This document shows positions 37,889 to 46,170 of a DNA stretch of 64,000 nucleotides, in pieces; the stretch's first letter is position 1; every line of letters begins with the position of its first letter. A model generated the notes under the pieces. The model was given only the letters and a program-made list of their open reading frames with translations. It was not told the origin of the DNA and searched no databases. A program made the position numbers and the translations under genes. Source of the DNA: an uncultured Aquimarina sp. (GTDB taxonomy: Bacteria > Bacteroidota > Bacteroidia > Flavobacteriales > Flavobacteriaceae); the NCBI GenBank assembly GCA_947502885.1, contig CANNBP010000013.1, positions 25,049-89,048 on the forward strand, read 5' to 3'.

Positions 37889-38176
37889 CTAAATGGTATT
37901 ACTCTTTACTGTTTTATTAAATAAAATCGAATCTTGAGCTACCAACCCAGTCAAACTTCGTAATGAGTTTTTCGTCAAATCCTTGATGTTTCTATTATTA
38001 ATTATTACACTTCCTTTATTAACATTATAAAATCTAGTAATCAAATTGGCTATTGTGGATTTTCTACTTCCGGATTGCCCAAGAAGTGTAACTGTTTTTC
38101 CTTTTTCGATCTTTAATGAAAAATCTTTTAGCACATATTCATGTTTAATTATCATTTTGGGTATATACCTTGCCAA
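37889..38176 (-). pseudogene. Fragment of an MsbA-like ABC transporter ATPase domain
   Basis: About 95 residues resemble the N-terminal half of the nucleotide-binding domain of MsbA-type exporters: EYVLKDFSLKIEKGKTV, Walker A GQSGSRKST and Q-loop VAQDSILFN. The frame stops right after KSNTI. The membrane domain, signature motif, Walker B and H-loop are absent, and the invariant Gly of Walker A before the Lys is Arg. No proper start codon is present. It is a decayed remnant between two terminators, and its source gene is not in the window. Confidence 0.8.
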
Positions 38177-38180
38177 TCTA

Positions 38181-38230
38181 AAAAAGTAGAGACCTGTTAA
38201 TATTAAATTAACAGGTCTCTACTTTTTTTT
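38181..38230. terminator. Strong terminator of the M16 peptidase unit
   Basis: A long near-perfect stem, AAAAAGTAGAGACCTGTTAAT with its complement, has a very short loop and A/T runs on both sides. It can end the minus-strand M16 genes and also transcription from the ABC fragment side. Confidence 0.9.
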
Positions 38231-38244
38231 AAATAAATGAAATT

Positions 38245-40311
38245 CTATTTAAAATCTTCGTCTGTAACTCCTTCGTTAATTTTAACTTCTTTAACCGTGA
38301 AGTCAATATTTTGAGGGCCTAAAGATTGAGAAATTGTAAATGGAAATTTGATGCCGTTAATTTCTTTGTAATTACTATAAGAAATAGCAACAGGTATTTT
38401 TTGTCCTCCCTGCTCTTGAATAGTGATTTCTTTTACCTTAAGACCAGTTTCTGTATCAAAAAAAGCTGTTTTCTTTTCGCTAAGTTTGATAGCGTAAGCT
38501 TTACCTTTGTCATGTGGTTGGATGCCGTTAAGAGTAGCATTCGAGTTTTTAAGCTCAGCAAAAGGATGCGCATCAGCTTTAGCTTCTTTGATTTGCTCTT
38601 CTGTGTAATCCATTTTTTGTCCTTGAGCCATTACATAACCTATAGTGCCATCAAAAACAATCTTTTGTGCAGTCATTTCTCCAAACTTGACCTCAATCAC
38701 AGATTGGTTTTTTGTTGTAGTTTTTGCGATAAGCCCCAAGCTACTTCCGTTAAAAGGTGCTTCAGCTGTCATAAATAGAGATTGTACTGTTTCAAGTTTA
38801 TCTTTACCACCTATAGCTTTAAAATAACTGTCTAGAACTGATTGTGCTGTTACTCCTTCTGGGATAGCAGCTTTGTAATCTGGTTTCTCTGTTTTTTCGC
38901 CATATTTGTCAAAATGTAAAACCGGAATTTTCTTTTCTTCAAAAGTAATCTTCTCTAAATTTTCTAATACATCACTTCCTTTACCAACAACAACTATTCT
39001 TGCTTTATCAGAGTTAAAGTACAGGTTTGCAACTCTTTTTATATCAGCTTTTGTTACTGCGTTGATTTTAGAAATAAAAGTTTGGTAAAAATCTTTAGGT
39101 AAGTTTTCTGTTTTTATTTCGATACTTCTATTGGCAATAGTTCGATCTTTTTCTGAAGCTAAAATGAAATCTCCTAAAAACTTGGCTTTAGCATTTTTGA
39201 GTACCTGATCATCTACGTCCTCTGTGCGTATTCTTTTGATTTCTTTTAGTATTTCAACAACTGTACTATCGGTAACAGCATTTCTAACTTTAGTTGTTAC
39301 TCTAAATGCTGTTTTGTAGTTTTTGTTTTTAGGTAGTGATGATCTAGCACCATATGTATATGCATGCTTTTCTCTAAGATTCATGTTGATATAACTATTA
39401 AATGATCCTCCTAGAATATAGTTAGCAACAAGCGCAGCATGATAGTTTTGGTCAGACATTTTTAAATCAGAAATATTCATTACAATTACTTCTGATTGTA
39501 CAGCATTGGGTACATCAACAAAATTGATTTGTCTGTATTGTGCATCTTTAACTTCAGGAATTCCAAAAGACGGAGCTTTTCCTGCTTTCCAAGGTGTGAA
39601 GTACTTTTCAACTAGTTCTTTTGCCTTGTCAGCTGTAATATCACCACTAATTACCATATAAGCATTAGAAGGAACAAAATTGTTTCTGTAGTATTTTTCT
39701 ACATCTTCTAGTGTAATATTGTTTACCGTTTTTTCTGTAATATATTCTCCTATAGGGTGTTTTTTGCCATACCCTAATGCTTTTCTTACTCGGTTAGCGA
39801 TTGCTTCAGTGCTTTTTTCACCTGCTTTTATACTTTCGATAAGTTTTTTCTTTTCCAAATCTAACTCTTCTTGAGTGAAATTTGGATTTAAAGAAGCGTC
39901 TGCAAAAAGTTCGATAATACGATTTGTGTATTTAGATAATGACTGTGCATATCCACCATCAACTCCAGTATCAAGATATGCTCCTAGAAAATCTACTTCT
40001 TCATTAAAAGCATCTTTGGTAATGGTTTTGGTACCTTTTCCCATAATTTGTGAAACAATACTAGACGTACCAGCTTTATCTCCTTCTGAATTAGGAGGGT
40101 TGTCAAGTGATAAACTAACAGAGACTCTTGGCAGTTTTTTGTTTTCTACTACTAGTATTGTAAGGCCATTACCCATTTGAAAGGTATGTGGCTCTCCTAG
40201 ATTAATTGTAGGAGTGGGTCCTGATTTAGGCATTACTGACCGATCAATTTGCGCAGTTACAAACATCGTTGTCAAAAGAAATGCAATTATAAATGATATA
40301 TTTTTTTTCAT
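38245..40311 (-). CDS. M16-family peptidase homologue lacking the zinc motif, with extra C-terminal domain
   Basis: A 688-residue exported protein with a signal peptide at 1-21. It has M16 domains at about 35-460 but no HxxEH motif. The position holds GDKAGTSSIVSQIMGKGT instead, so it is the non-catalytic partner of the upstream M16 enzyme. Typical M16 segments such as NAYMVISGDI and YTYGARSSL are present. Residues of about 490-688 form an additional beta-rich domain (KLETVQSLFMTAEAPF, GIKFPFTISQSLG) resembling outer-membrane lipoprotein-sorting folds. It follows the catalytic gene by 95 bp on the same strand. Confidence 0.88.
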   Translation of the reverse strand: MKKNISFIIAFLLTTMFVTAQIDRSVMPKSGPTPTINLGEPHTFQMGNGLTILVVENKKLPRVSVSLSLDNPPNSEGDKAGTSSIVSQIMGKGTKTITKDAFNEEVDFLGAYLDTGVDGGYAQSLSKYTNRIIELFADASLNPNFTQEELDLEKKKLIESIKAGEKSTEAIANRVRKALGYGKKHPIGEYITEKTVNNITLEDVEKYYRNNFVPSNAYMVISGDITADKAKELVEKYFTPWKAGKAPSFGIPEVKDAQYRQINFVDVPNAVQSEVIVMNISDLKMSDQNYHAALVANYILGGSFNSYINMNLREKHAYTYGARSSLPKNKNYKTAFRVTTKVRNAVTDSTVVEILKEIKRIRTEDVDDQVLKNAKAKFLGDFILASEKDRTIANRSIEIKTENLPKDFYQTFISKINAVTKADIKRVANLYFNSDKARIVVVGKGSDVLENLEKITFEEKKIPVLHFDKYGEKTEKPDYKAAIPEGVTAQSVLDSYFKAIGGKDKLETVQSLFMTAEAPFNGSSLGLIAKTTTKNQSVIEVKFGEMTAQKIVFDGTIGYVMAQGQKMDYTEEQIKEAKADAHPFAELKNSNATLNGIQPHDKGKAYAIKLSEKKTAFFDTETGLKVKEITIQEQGGQKIPVAISYSNYKEINGIKFPFTISQSLGPQNIDFTVKEVKINEGVTDEDFK

Positions 40312-40406
40312 TTGTTCGAGTTATTTTTTTAAGCCTACAAAATTTATGAACTATGAAACTTTTCTTTGTTTAATAGTATAGGGAAACTTTGTTATGATGA
40401 CTTTTT

Positions 40407-41732
40407 TTATTTTTTAGATTGAGGTAAATAGTCAAGATTAAGACGTTGATTTTGATTAAGATATTTCTTGGCTACATTTTGAATATCTTCTCGTGTGATT
40501 GATCTGTAAATCTCAATTTCTTTATTAATTAGATCGGTGTTGCCTAGAAGAACATTATATCTTGCAAGTGAGTTTGCAATACCTTCAATACTTGAATTGG
40601 AATTCACAAAATTATTTTCAAATTGATTTTGAAGTTTCTGGAACTCTCTTTCAGATATTAGTTCGTTCTGAAGTTTAGCAATTTCTGCATCCATTTCTGC
40701 TTGAAGCTTGTCTAAACCAACATCTCCGAGAGGTAGTGCTCCCATTATGTAGGTACCATAATCCTCTTGAGAATCTGTGAAAGCTAATACTTGTAATGCC
40801 ATTTTTTTGTCCTCTACCATAGATTTATGCATTCTTGAACTATTTCCTCCGGTAAGGATGGTAGAAATGTAATCTAAAACATATGCATCTTTATCGGTCT
40901 GTTTAGGGGTGCGGTATACTAAAACCTTTGCAGGGACTTGAATATTAGCGTCATAATCAGTTACTTTGATTTCTGCCGTAATCGGATCTTCTTTGATGAC
41001 AGTTCTGTTTATTTTATCTCCATTGTTTTTGATGGTTCCAAAATAATCATTGATTAGTTTTTTAGCCTCTTCAGTTTTGATATCACCAGCAACTACCAAA
41101 GTTGCATTATTAGGATTGTAGAACTTCTTGTTAAAAGCGACGAATTCTTCAAGTTTGGCGGCATCAAGATCTTCCATACTTCCTATTACTGATTGACCAT
41201 AAGGGTGTTTTTTGAAAATATGTTGATTTATTCCCGTTCTATAAACAATCTTTCCATATGGAGCGTTGTCAATACGTTGTCTTTTTTCTTCTTTAACAAC
41301 TTCATTCTGGGTATCCACACCTATTTTGTTAATTACCGGGTGCAGCATACGTTCAGATTCCATCCATAATCCCAGTTCTAAATTATTAGAAGGAAAGGTT
41401 TCATAATAATAGGTTCTGTCTTGAGTTGTATTGGCATTATTTCTTCCTCCATTAGAGGATACAATGTCAAACCATTTTCCTCTTTCAATGTTTTTTGTTC
41501 CTTCGAATAGAAGATGTTCAAAAAAATGAGCGAATCCGGTTCTTCCTTTTTCTTCGTCTTTTGCGCCTACATGATACATAACTCCAACGGTTACTATTGG
41601 TGCTTTATTCTCCTGATGTAAGATTACATGAAGACCATTGTCAAGATCATATTCTGTGAACTTTACTTCTTGGGCACTTGCAGATAGTACCGTTGTAAGC
41701 CCACAAACGATTGCATAAAATCTATTTTTCAT
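40407..41732 (-). CDS. M16-family zinc metallopeptidase (catalytic subunit)
   Basis: A 441-residue exported peptidase with a signal peptide at 1-20. The inverted zinc motif HFFEH lies at 69-73, and the third ligand, a Glu near 149, is in TQNEVVKEEKRQ. The second, non-catalytic half-domain includes NATLVVAGDIKTEEA and SSRMHKSMVEDKKMAL. Two-gene M16 pairs are common in Bacteroidota and act as heterodimers in the periplasm on peptides, as I recall. The substrate is unknown. The downstream partner is the gene at 38245. Confidence 0.93.
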   Translation of the reverse strand: MKNRFYAIVCGLTTVLSASAQEVKFTEYDLDNGLHVILHQENKAPIVTVGVMYHVGAKDEEKGRTGFAHFFEHLLFEGTKNIERGKWFDIVSSNGGRNNANTTQDRTYYYETFPSNNLELGLWMESERMLHPVINKIGVDTQNEVVKEEKRQRIDNAPYGKIVYRTGINQHIFKKHPYGQSVIGSMEDLDAAKLEEFVAFNKKFYNPNNATLVVAGDIKTEEAKKLINDYFGTIKNNGDKINRTVIKEDPITAEIKVTDYDANIQVPAKVLVYRTPKQTDKDAYVLDYISTILTGGNSSRMHKSMVEDKKMALQVLAFTDSQEDYGTYIMGALPLGDVGLDKLQAEMDAEIAKLQNELISEREFQKLQNQFENNFVNSNSSIEGIANSLARYNVLLGNTDLINKEIEIYRSITREDIQNVAKKYLNQNQRLNLDYLPQSKK

Positions 41733-41909
41733 TAGTAATAATTTTGTTTTAAAATGATTTGTGTATAAAGATCGGGGTTTGTTACAGTTTTAATATGTAA
41801 AAGAAACATTTTTATTGTCATTTGTTTTAAAAAGATAAACTTTAATATCGTTTTATGTCGTAAAAACTATATAAATTCTTATATTTAAGTAAGAATCTTA
41901 AAGAAATGA

Positions 41910-42386
41910 ATGATGAAAAAGTTAACTATTCCTGTTAAATTTGGTGTTCTTATTGCTATTGGTTTAATAGCATATTTTTTAATTCTTTCTTTGTTGGGTG
42001 TGCAAACGAATCCCGTTTTTAGTTTAGGAAATGGCATTATTGTAGCTTTTGGATTGTATAAAGCTATGAAAAATTATAAACTTGAAAAAGGGCATAATTT
42101 TGAGTATCAAAAAGGTTTTATGGCTGGTCTTTTGACTGGATTTAATGCTACAATTATTTTTACAGCTTTTTTTGCAATTTATGTAACGAACATTAATACA
42201 ACTTTTTTACCTGAAATGCTTGCCAATTGGAGTTCGCATTATCATGTAGGAGTGGGTATTGTGGTTTTTGTAGCGGCAATTATGGGTTTTGCAACAACCT
42301 TTGTGCTTACTTTATCGTTCATGCAGTTACTAAAAGAAAGCTGGAACCCTAAAAAAAATAGAAATACACGCCCTATAGAAGCCTAA
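41910..42386 (+). CDS. DUF4199-type small membrane protein
   Basis: A 158-residue inner-membrane protein with four hydrophobic segments at about 10-30, 36-50, 65-90 and 105-135. The pattern of a soluble YKAMKNYKLEKGHNFEYQKGFMAG segment between the second and third helices fits DUF4199 of Bacteroidota. The function is unknown. It is followed by the rplU promoter and is divergent from the M16 pair. ATG at 41910 or the next codon at 41913 may be used. Confidence 0.8.
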   Translation: MMKKLTIPVKFGVLIAIGLIAYFLILSLLGVQTNPVFSLGNGIIVAFGLYKAMKNYKLEKGHNFEYQKGFMAGLLTGFNATIIFTAFFAIYVTNINTTFLPEMLANWSSHYHVGVGIVVFVAAIMGFATTFVLTLSFMQLLKESWNPKKNRNTRPIEA

Positions 42387-42390
42387 AATA

Positions 42391-42421
42391 TTTGTGATTT
42401 AATTAATTAGCAGTATATTTG
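42391..42421 (+). promoter_or_regulatory. Complete Bacteroidota promoter of rplU (TTTG, 19 bp, TAnnTTTG)
   Basis: TTTG (42391-42394) and TATATTTG (42414-42421) are separated by 19 bp, the consensus arrangement for the main Bacteroidota sigma factor. Transcription would start near 42427, at the base of a leader hairpin. Confidence 0.8.
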
Positions 42422-42425
42422 CACC

Positions 42426-42443
42426 CGCCTATGAAAATAGGCG
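42426..42443 (+). promoter_or_regulatory. 5'-terminal hairpin in the rplU-rpmA leader
   Basis: A perfect 7-bp stem, CGCCTAT / ATAGGCG, closed by a GAAA tetraloop lies at the predicted 5' end of the mRNA, 43 bp before the rplU ATG. It is a candidate for mRNA stabilisation or for L21-leader-like autoregulation. It has no T-run and so is not a terminator. Confidence 0.6.
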
Positions 42444-42485
42444 AGTTCTTTTTATTTAAAAAAATAATTAATTAAACGTTACGCT

Positions 42486-43148
42486 ATGTACGCAATTGTA
42501 GAGATAGCAGGGCAGCAATTTAAAGTTGCAAAAGACCAAAAAGTGTTTGTACATCGTTTAGCAGGAGAAGAAGGAGACAAAGTTTCTTTTGACAAAGTTC
42601 TTCTTGCAGCAGACGGTGACAATGTAACTTTAGGCGCCCCAGCTATAGATGGAGCTCAAGTAGGAGCAAAAATCACAAGACACCTTAAAGGTGATAAGGT
42701 TATTGTTTTCAAGAAAAAGAGACGTAAAGGTTACCGTGTTAAAAATGGTCACCGTCAATCTCTTACAGAAATTGTTATTGAAAGCATTGTTACTTCTGGA
42801 GCAAAAAAAGCTGCTCCTAAAAAAGAAACTAAACCTGCCGCTAAAAAAGAAGCAGCACCAAAGAAAGCTGCTCCTAAAAAATCAGCTCCAAAAGGAGATG
42901 ATCTTAAAAAGGTAGAAGGTATAGGACCAAAAATTGCTGAATTATTCAACAATGCTGGAATCAATACTTTTACTGATCTTGCAGGAACTGATGTAGATAA
43001 ACTAAAAGAAATTTTGGTGGCTGCAGGTTCTAGATATGCCTCTAAGAATCCTGGATCTTGGCCAAAGCAAGCTAAAATGGCTGCTGATGGAAAGTGGGAT
43101 GAACTTAAAGAATGGCAAGACAACCATAAAGGGGGTATAGAAAACTAA
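42486..43148 (+). CDS. rplU: 50S ribosomal protein L21 with a C-terminal helix-hairpin-helix extension
   Basis: L21 binds 23S rRNA in the large subunit. Residues 1-103 are the L21 domain (MYAIVEIAGQQFKVAKDQ, KRRKGYRVKNGHRQSLTEI). A Lys/Ala/Pro-rich linker (about 104-137) follows, then an 80-residue domain with a helix-hairpin-helix start (LKKVEGIGPKIAELFNNAGI). That domain resembles DUF4332-like or small DNA/RNA-binding folds. At 220 residues it is twice the usual L21 length. A plain L21 in E. coli has about 103. Extensions of this kind occur in Flavobacteriaceae. The role is unknown. rpmA follows 64 bp later. Confidence 0.95.
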   Translation: MYAIVEIAGQQFKVAKDQKVFVHRLAGEEGDKVSFDKVLLAADGDNVTLGAPAIDGAQVGAKITRHLKGDKVIVFKKKRRKGYRVKNGHRQSLTEIVIESIVTSGAKKAAPKKETKPAAKKEAAPKKAAPKKSAPKGDDLKKVEGIGPKIAELFNNAGINTFTDLAGTDVDKLKEILVAAGSRYASKNPGSWPKQAKMAADGKWDELKEWQDNHKGGIEN

Positions 43149-43212
43149 AAGTTTAACTTTTTCACTATGCCTTTATTTTAAAAAGGACGTGTGAAACTAA
43201 AAAATAGGTATC

Positions 43213-43473
43213 ATGGCTCATAAAAAAGGAGTTGGTAGTTCGAAAAACGGTAGAGAATCAGAATCGAAACGCTTAGGTGTTAAGATATTTGGAGGTCAAG
43301 CTGCTATTGCTGGTAACATCATTGTTAGACAAAGAGGTACAGCACATAAGCCTGGTGAAAATGTATACGCAGGTAAAGATCACACTCTTCACGCAAAAGT
43401 GGACGGTCTTGTAAAATTCACAAAAAAGAGAGATAATAAATCATATGTTTCTATAGTTCCTTTCGAGGCATAA
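43213..43473 (+). CDS. rpmA: 50S ribosomal protein L27
   Basis: L27 lies near the peptidyl-transferase centre. The 86 residues start MAHKKGVGSSKNGRESESKR, the usual unprocessed N terminus without the Firmicutes cleavage extension. GNIIVRQRGTAHKPG and VYAGKDHTLHA are family-typical. It is cotranscribed with rplU and followed by a strong terminator. Confidence 0.98.
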   Translation: MAHKKGVGSSKNGRESESKRLGVKIFGGQAAIAGNIIVRQRGTAHKPGENVYAGKDHTLHAKVDGLVKFTKKRDNKSYVSIVPFEA

Positions 43474-43502
43474 AAACAATTTTATCTTTTTTATATATTA
43501 TT

Positions 43503-43538
43503 AAGCCCTTTTCTTTTTAGAAAAGGGCTTCTTTTTTT
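43503..43538 (+). terminator. Rho-independent terminator after rpmA
   Basis: A perfect 12-bp stem, AAGCCCTTTTCT / AGAAAAGGGCTT, with a four-T loop is followed by seven T. Confidence 0.93.
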
Positions 43539-43668
43539 ATTGCATTATTTTCTGTCAAGAATTTTGTTTTTTTTATCTTTCTACTTGTAAACCCAAATTT
43601 TTAACAAGTAAACTCAAATTTTGAGTTCAGTGCCCTAATTATAATATTCACTTTTTAAATTTTTAATT

Positions 43669-44253
43669 ATGAAAAAACAAACAATTTGTATTGCATTGGC
43701 TAGTTCTATCTTATTTTCTAGTTGTTTAGGATCTTTTAGCGCTTTTAATGGGCTTAGAGATTGGAATGACGGTTTAACTAATAGTAAATTTCTAGACAAT
43801 TTGATTTTTTGGGTGTTAAATATTGTTCCTGTATATGGACTATTTCTTTTTGGAGATATGATCATTTTTAATGTTATAGAATTTTGGAGCGGATCTAATC
43901 CTTTGGCAATGGCAGAAGGAGATATTGAAACTCAAATTGTAGAAAAAGATGGAAGTACATTTAAAATGACTGCCACCAAAAATAGATTACAAATCGAGGT
44001 GATTGATGGAAAACAAAAAGGTGAAAAGGTAGATTTGGTTTATAGTCCATCGCAAAAATCATGGAGTGCAATTAAGGCAAATGGAGAAGTTATTAAATTG
44101 TCTTCTTTTGAAGAAGGGTTTTATGTAGTTCATTTACCAGATGGAGAAAAAGTAAGAATTGATCCTAGGACCACAAGAAAAGATGGTTTGGCTATGATTC
44201 AAAATAAAATAGCTTTATACGAAAATTGCTTGTTAGCAGAAGCAACAAACTAG
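43669..44253 (+). CDS. DUF3332 lipoprotein
   Basis: A 194-residue predicted lipoprotein with lipobox FSSC (Cys19). It continues LGSFSAFNGLRDWND, then a hydrophobic segment (about 45-70, FWVLNIVPVYGLFLFGDMIIF), the DUF3332 pattern. The C-terminal half is a beta-rich soluble region. Bacteroides and Vibrio homologues are uncharacterised. It stands alone, between terminators. Confidence 0.82.
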   Translation: MKKQTICIALASSILFSSCLGSFSAFNGLRDWNDGLTNSKFLDNLIFWVLNIVPVYGLFLFGDMIIFNVIEFWSGSNPLAMAEGDIETQIVEKDGSTFKMTATKNRLQIEVIDGKQKGEKVDLVYSPSQKSWSAIKANGEVIKLSSFEEGFYVVHLPDGEKVRIDPRTTRKDGLAMIQNKIALYENCLLAEATN

Positions 44254-44272
44254 ATAGTATAACAAAACCTAA

Positions 44273-44304
44273 AAAACCCTTCTCAATAATGAGAGGGGTT
44301 TTTT
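44273..44304 (+). terminator. Terminator after the DUF3332 gene
   Basis: AAAACCCTTCTCA and TGAGAGGGGTTTT form a 13-bp stem with one wobble pair, an ATAA loop and a T-run. Confidence 0.9.
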
Positions 44305-44409
44305 GGTTTTATAAAGAATTAAATAACAAAAGTATAATAGGTGCATAACAATTTTGACTTTTAGACATTATACTTTGGTGAGTTTTACGAGAGTTATATA
44401 CGAGATTCT

Positions 44410-45999
44410 ATGAGACGAATACAAAAACCTGTTTTTTCTATATATGTGGCTTTATTTGCTGCTGTTTTTAATTTACATGCACAATATGATTCAGTTCAAG
44501 AAAAGAAGCAGCAAATAGATGCTGTATTTAAATCTTTAAAACAGGAAGTAAAGGCTTCTCAAAAAAAAGGTAACCGATATAATACAGCGCAAAAATATTT
44601 AAAGCTAGGGAAGTTTTATCAAAATGCAAGGATGTATAATGAGGCTATTGATCAGTTTAATAATGCACTTGCCTTAATTAATGAAAAAGATACTCTTGCT
44701 GTGCATTTTAAAAATGAAATTGGTAAAATATACTTGTCATTAAAAAACACAAATAAAGCAAAAGAATATTTTGATGAAAGTATATATATATCTTCAATAT
44801 CCAAATATGTAAAGGGAGATGCATTATCAAAAGGGTTATTGGGGTCTTATTATGAAAAAGAAGGGAAATATCTTGAGGCGCTTAAGTATCAACAAGAGAG
44901 TCTTAAATTATTTGTGCAACTAAACGATGATGAGGGTGTTGCTATGGTAAATGAAAATATAGGAAGTGTTTATGAGGACCTCGAGCAATATGAACTGGCA
45001 TATGAGTATTTTAAAAAATCTGAAAAATATTTTCAAAAGACGAATGATAAAGGATTGATAAGTGTATTTAACAATTTAGGAGATGTAAATCGAAAAACAG
45101 GAAAATATACTCAAGCAATTGAATATTCGACAAAGGCTCATCGGTTAGCTCTTGAATACATGGATAAGTATCAAGTAAAAAGTGCAAATAAAGATTTGTC
45201 TAAGGCGTATGCACTTACAGGTAATTTTAAGGAAGCATTTGAGTATTTGCTTAAAAGCGAACGGATTAATGAAGAATTAACGTCATCTCAAAACATACAA
45301 CAGCTTAATACACTTCAAACCGTTTATGAAACCCAACAAAAAGAAGCTCAAATTGACTTATTGTTACAGCAAAAGAAAACAAGTAGGGCAAATCAGGATT
45401 TGTTATTAGTAAGTTTTGGGGCTACATTGTTGATTGTTGGTTTTTTGTTTTTTTATTTTAAAAGAAAAAGAAAAGAAAATTCAAAATTACAAGAATACAA
45501 ACAAAGAACACTAAAAGCAGAAATTGAAAAAAAGGAAATCGAAGAAAAGAATTTGCAACATGCGGTACATGTTAAAACATCTACATTGTCCAGATATAGT
45601 TTGCATTTATCACAAAAAAATAAAATGTTATCAGATCTTTCTGTTACACTTACTAATATTGCTGCTAGAAAGAATGTAGATGCACATTCTAAAATAAAAA
45701 GTATAGCAAAAGAAATCAACTTTCACCTTAAGCAAGAACGTGAGTGGGATGAGTTTAATAACTTCTTTAAAGAGATTCATCCAGAATTTGTCAAAAAACT
45801 ATCTTCATTGTCTCAGGATAACCTTTCTCCTGCAGAATTACGTTTAGGAATGTTGTTACGACTTAATTTATCCTCAAAAGAAATAGCGTCAATTTTAAGA
45901 GTTACTCCAGATAGTGTAAGAGTAGCTCGTTACCGATTGCGTAAAAAACTTCCAATAGATCAAAAAGAAGAACTAGTTAATTTTATGATTGCTCTATAA
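44410..45999 (+). CDS. Membrane-spanning TPR regulator with C-terminal LuxR-like HTH
   Basis: A 529-residue protein. Residues 1-25 are a signal or anchor segment. TPR-type helical repeats cover about 45-310 (for example YNEAIDQFNNALALI and YELAYEYFKKSEKYF). One membrane helix lies at about 335-355 (LLVSFGATLLIVGFLFFYF). A cytoplasmic coiled coil follows, then a C-terminal helix-turn-helix of the LuxR/sigma-70 region 4 kind (LSSKEIASILRVTPDSVRVARYRLRKKL). Such proteins link a periplasmic TPR domain directly to DNA binding. It lies 171 bp upstream of the TonB receptor on the same strand and may control it. This is an inference. Confidence 0.85.
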   Translation: MRRIQKPVFSIYVALFAAVFNLHAQYDSVQEKKQQIDAVFKSLKQEVKASQKKGNRYNTAQKYLKLGKFYQNARMYNEAIDQFNNALALINEKDTLAVHFKNEIGKIYLSLKNTNKAKEYFDESIYISSISKYVKGDALSKGLLGSYYEKEGKYLEALKYQQESLKLFVQLNDDEGVAMVNENIGSVYEDLEQYELAYEYFKKSEKYFQKTNDKGLISVFNNLGDVNRKTGKYTQAIEYSTKAHRLALEYMDKYQVKSANKDLSKAYALTGNFKEAFEYLLKSERINEELTSSQNIQQLNTLQTVYETQQKEAQIDLLLQQKKTSRANQDLLLVSFGATLLIVGFLFFYFKRKRKENSKLQEYKQRTLKAEIEKKEIEEKNLQHAVHVKTSTLSRYSLHLSQKNKMLSDLSVTLTNIAARKNVDAHSKIKSIAKEINFHLKQEREWDEFNNFFKEIHPEFVKKLSSLSQDNLSPAELRLGMLLRLNLSSKEIASILRVTPDSVRVARYRLRKKLPIDQKEELVNFMIAL

Positions 46000-46058
46000 G
46001 CAAGTTGTTTTTGCCTTCTTTTTGTAATTGTTATTTCAATGTAAAAAAATCTTAATTG

Positions 46059-46120
46059 TTGCCTTAAAGTTCACCCTCTTTTAATCAATTGTTTACCCTT
46101 TGTTGCCTTACGTTTTACCC
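46059..46120 (+). promoter_or_regulatory. Candidate PhoB/OmpR-type operator: six 7-bp elements at 11-bp spacing
   Basis: Elements start at 46059 (TTGCCTT), 46070 (TTCACCC), 46081 (TTAATCA), 46092 (TTTACCC), 46103 (TTGCCTT) and 46114 (TTTACCC). Each is exactly 11 bp from the next and begins with TT, giving three 22-bp units that end in TTYACCC. The last one takes the place of the -33 element, 19 bp before the -7 box at 46140. This is the arrangement of Pho boxes. Confidence 0.6.
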
Positions 46121-46139
46121 ACAATATCTTGTGTTTGTA

Positions 46140-46147
46140 TAGTTTTG
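46140..46147 (+). promoter_or_regulatory. -7 promoter element (TAnnTTTG) of the TonB receptor gene
   Basis: TAGTTTTG fits the consensus. The start point would be near 46153, giving an 18-nt leader before the ATG at 46171. No TTTG is present at -33. An array element (TTTACCC) occupies that position, consistent with activator-dependent transcription. Confidence 0.6.
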
Positions 46148-46170
46148 AATCGATTTCTAAACTCACATAA

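Noticed and set aside
38326..38778. 150-codon plus frame opposite the M16 partner gene
   Set aside because: Antisense to a clear coding gene. Phe/Ser-rich composition typical of shadow frames.
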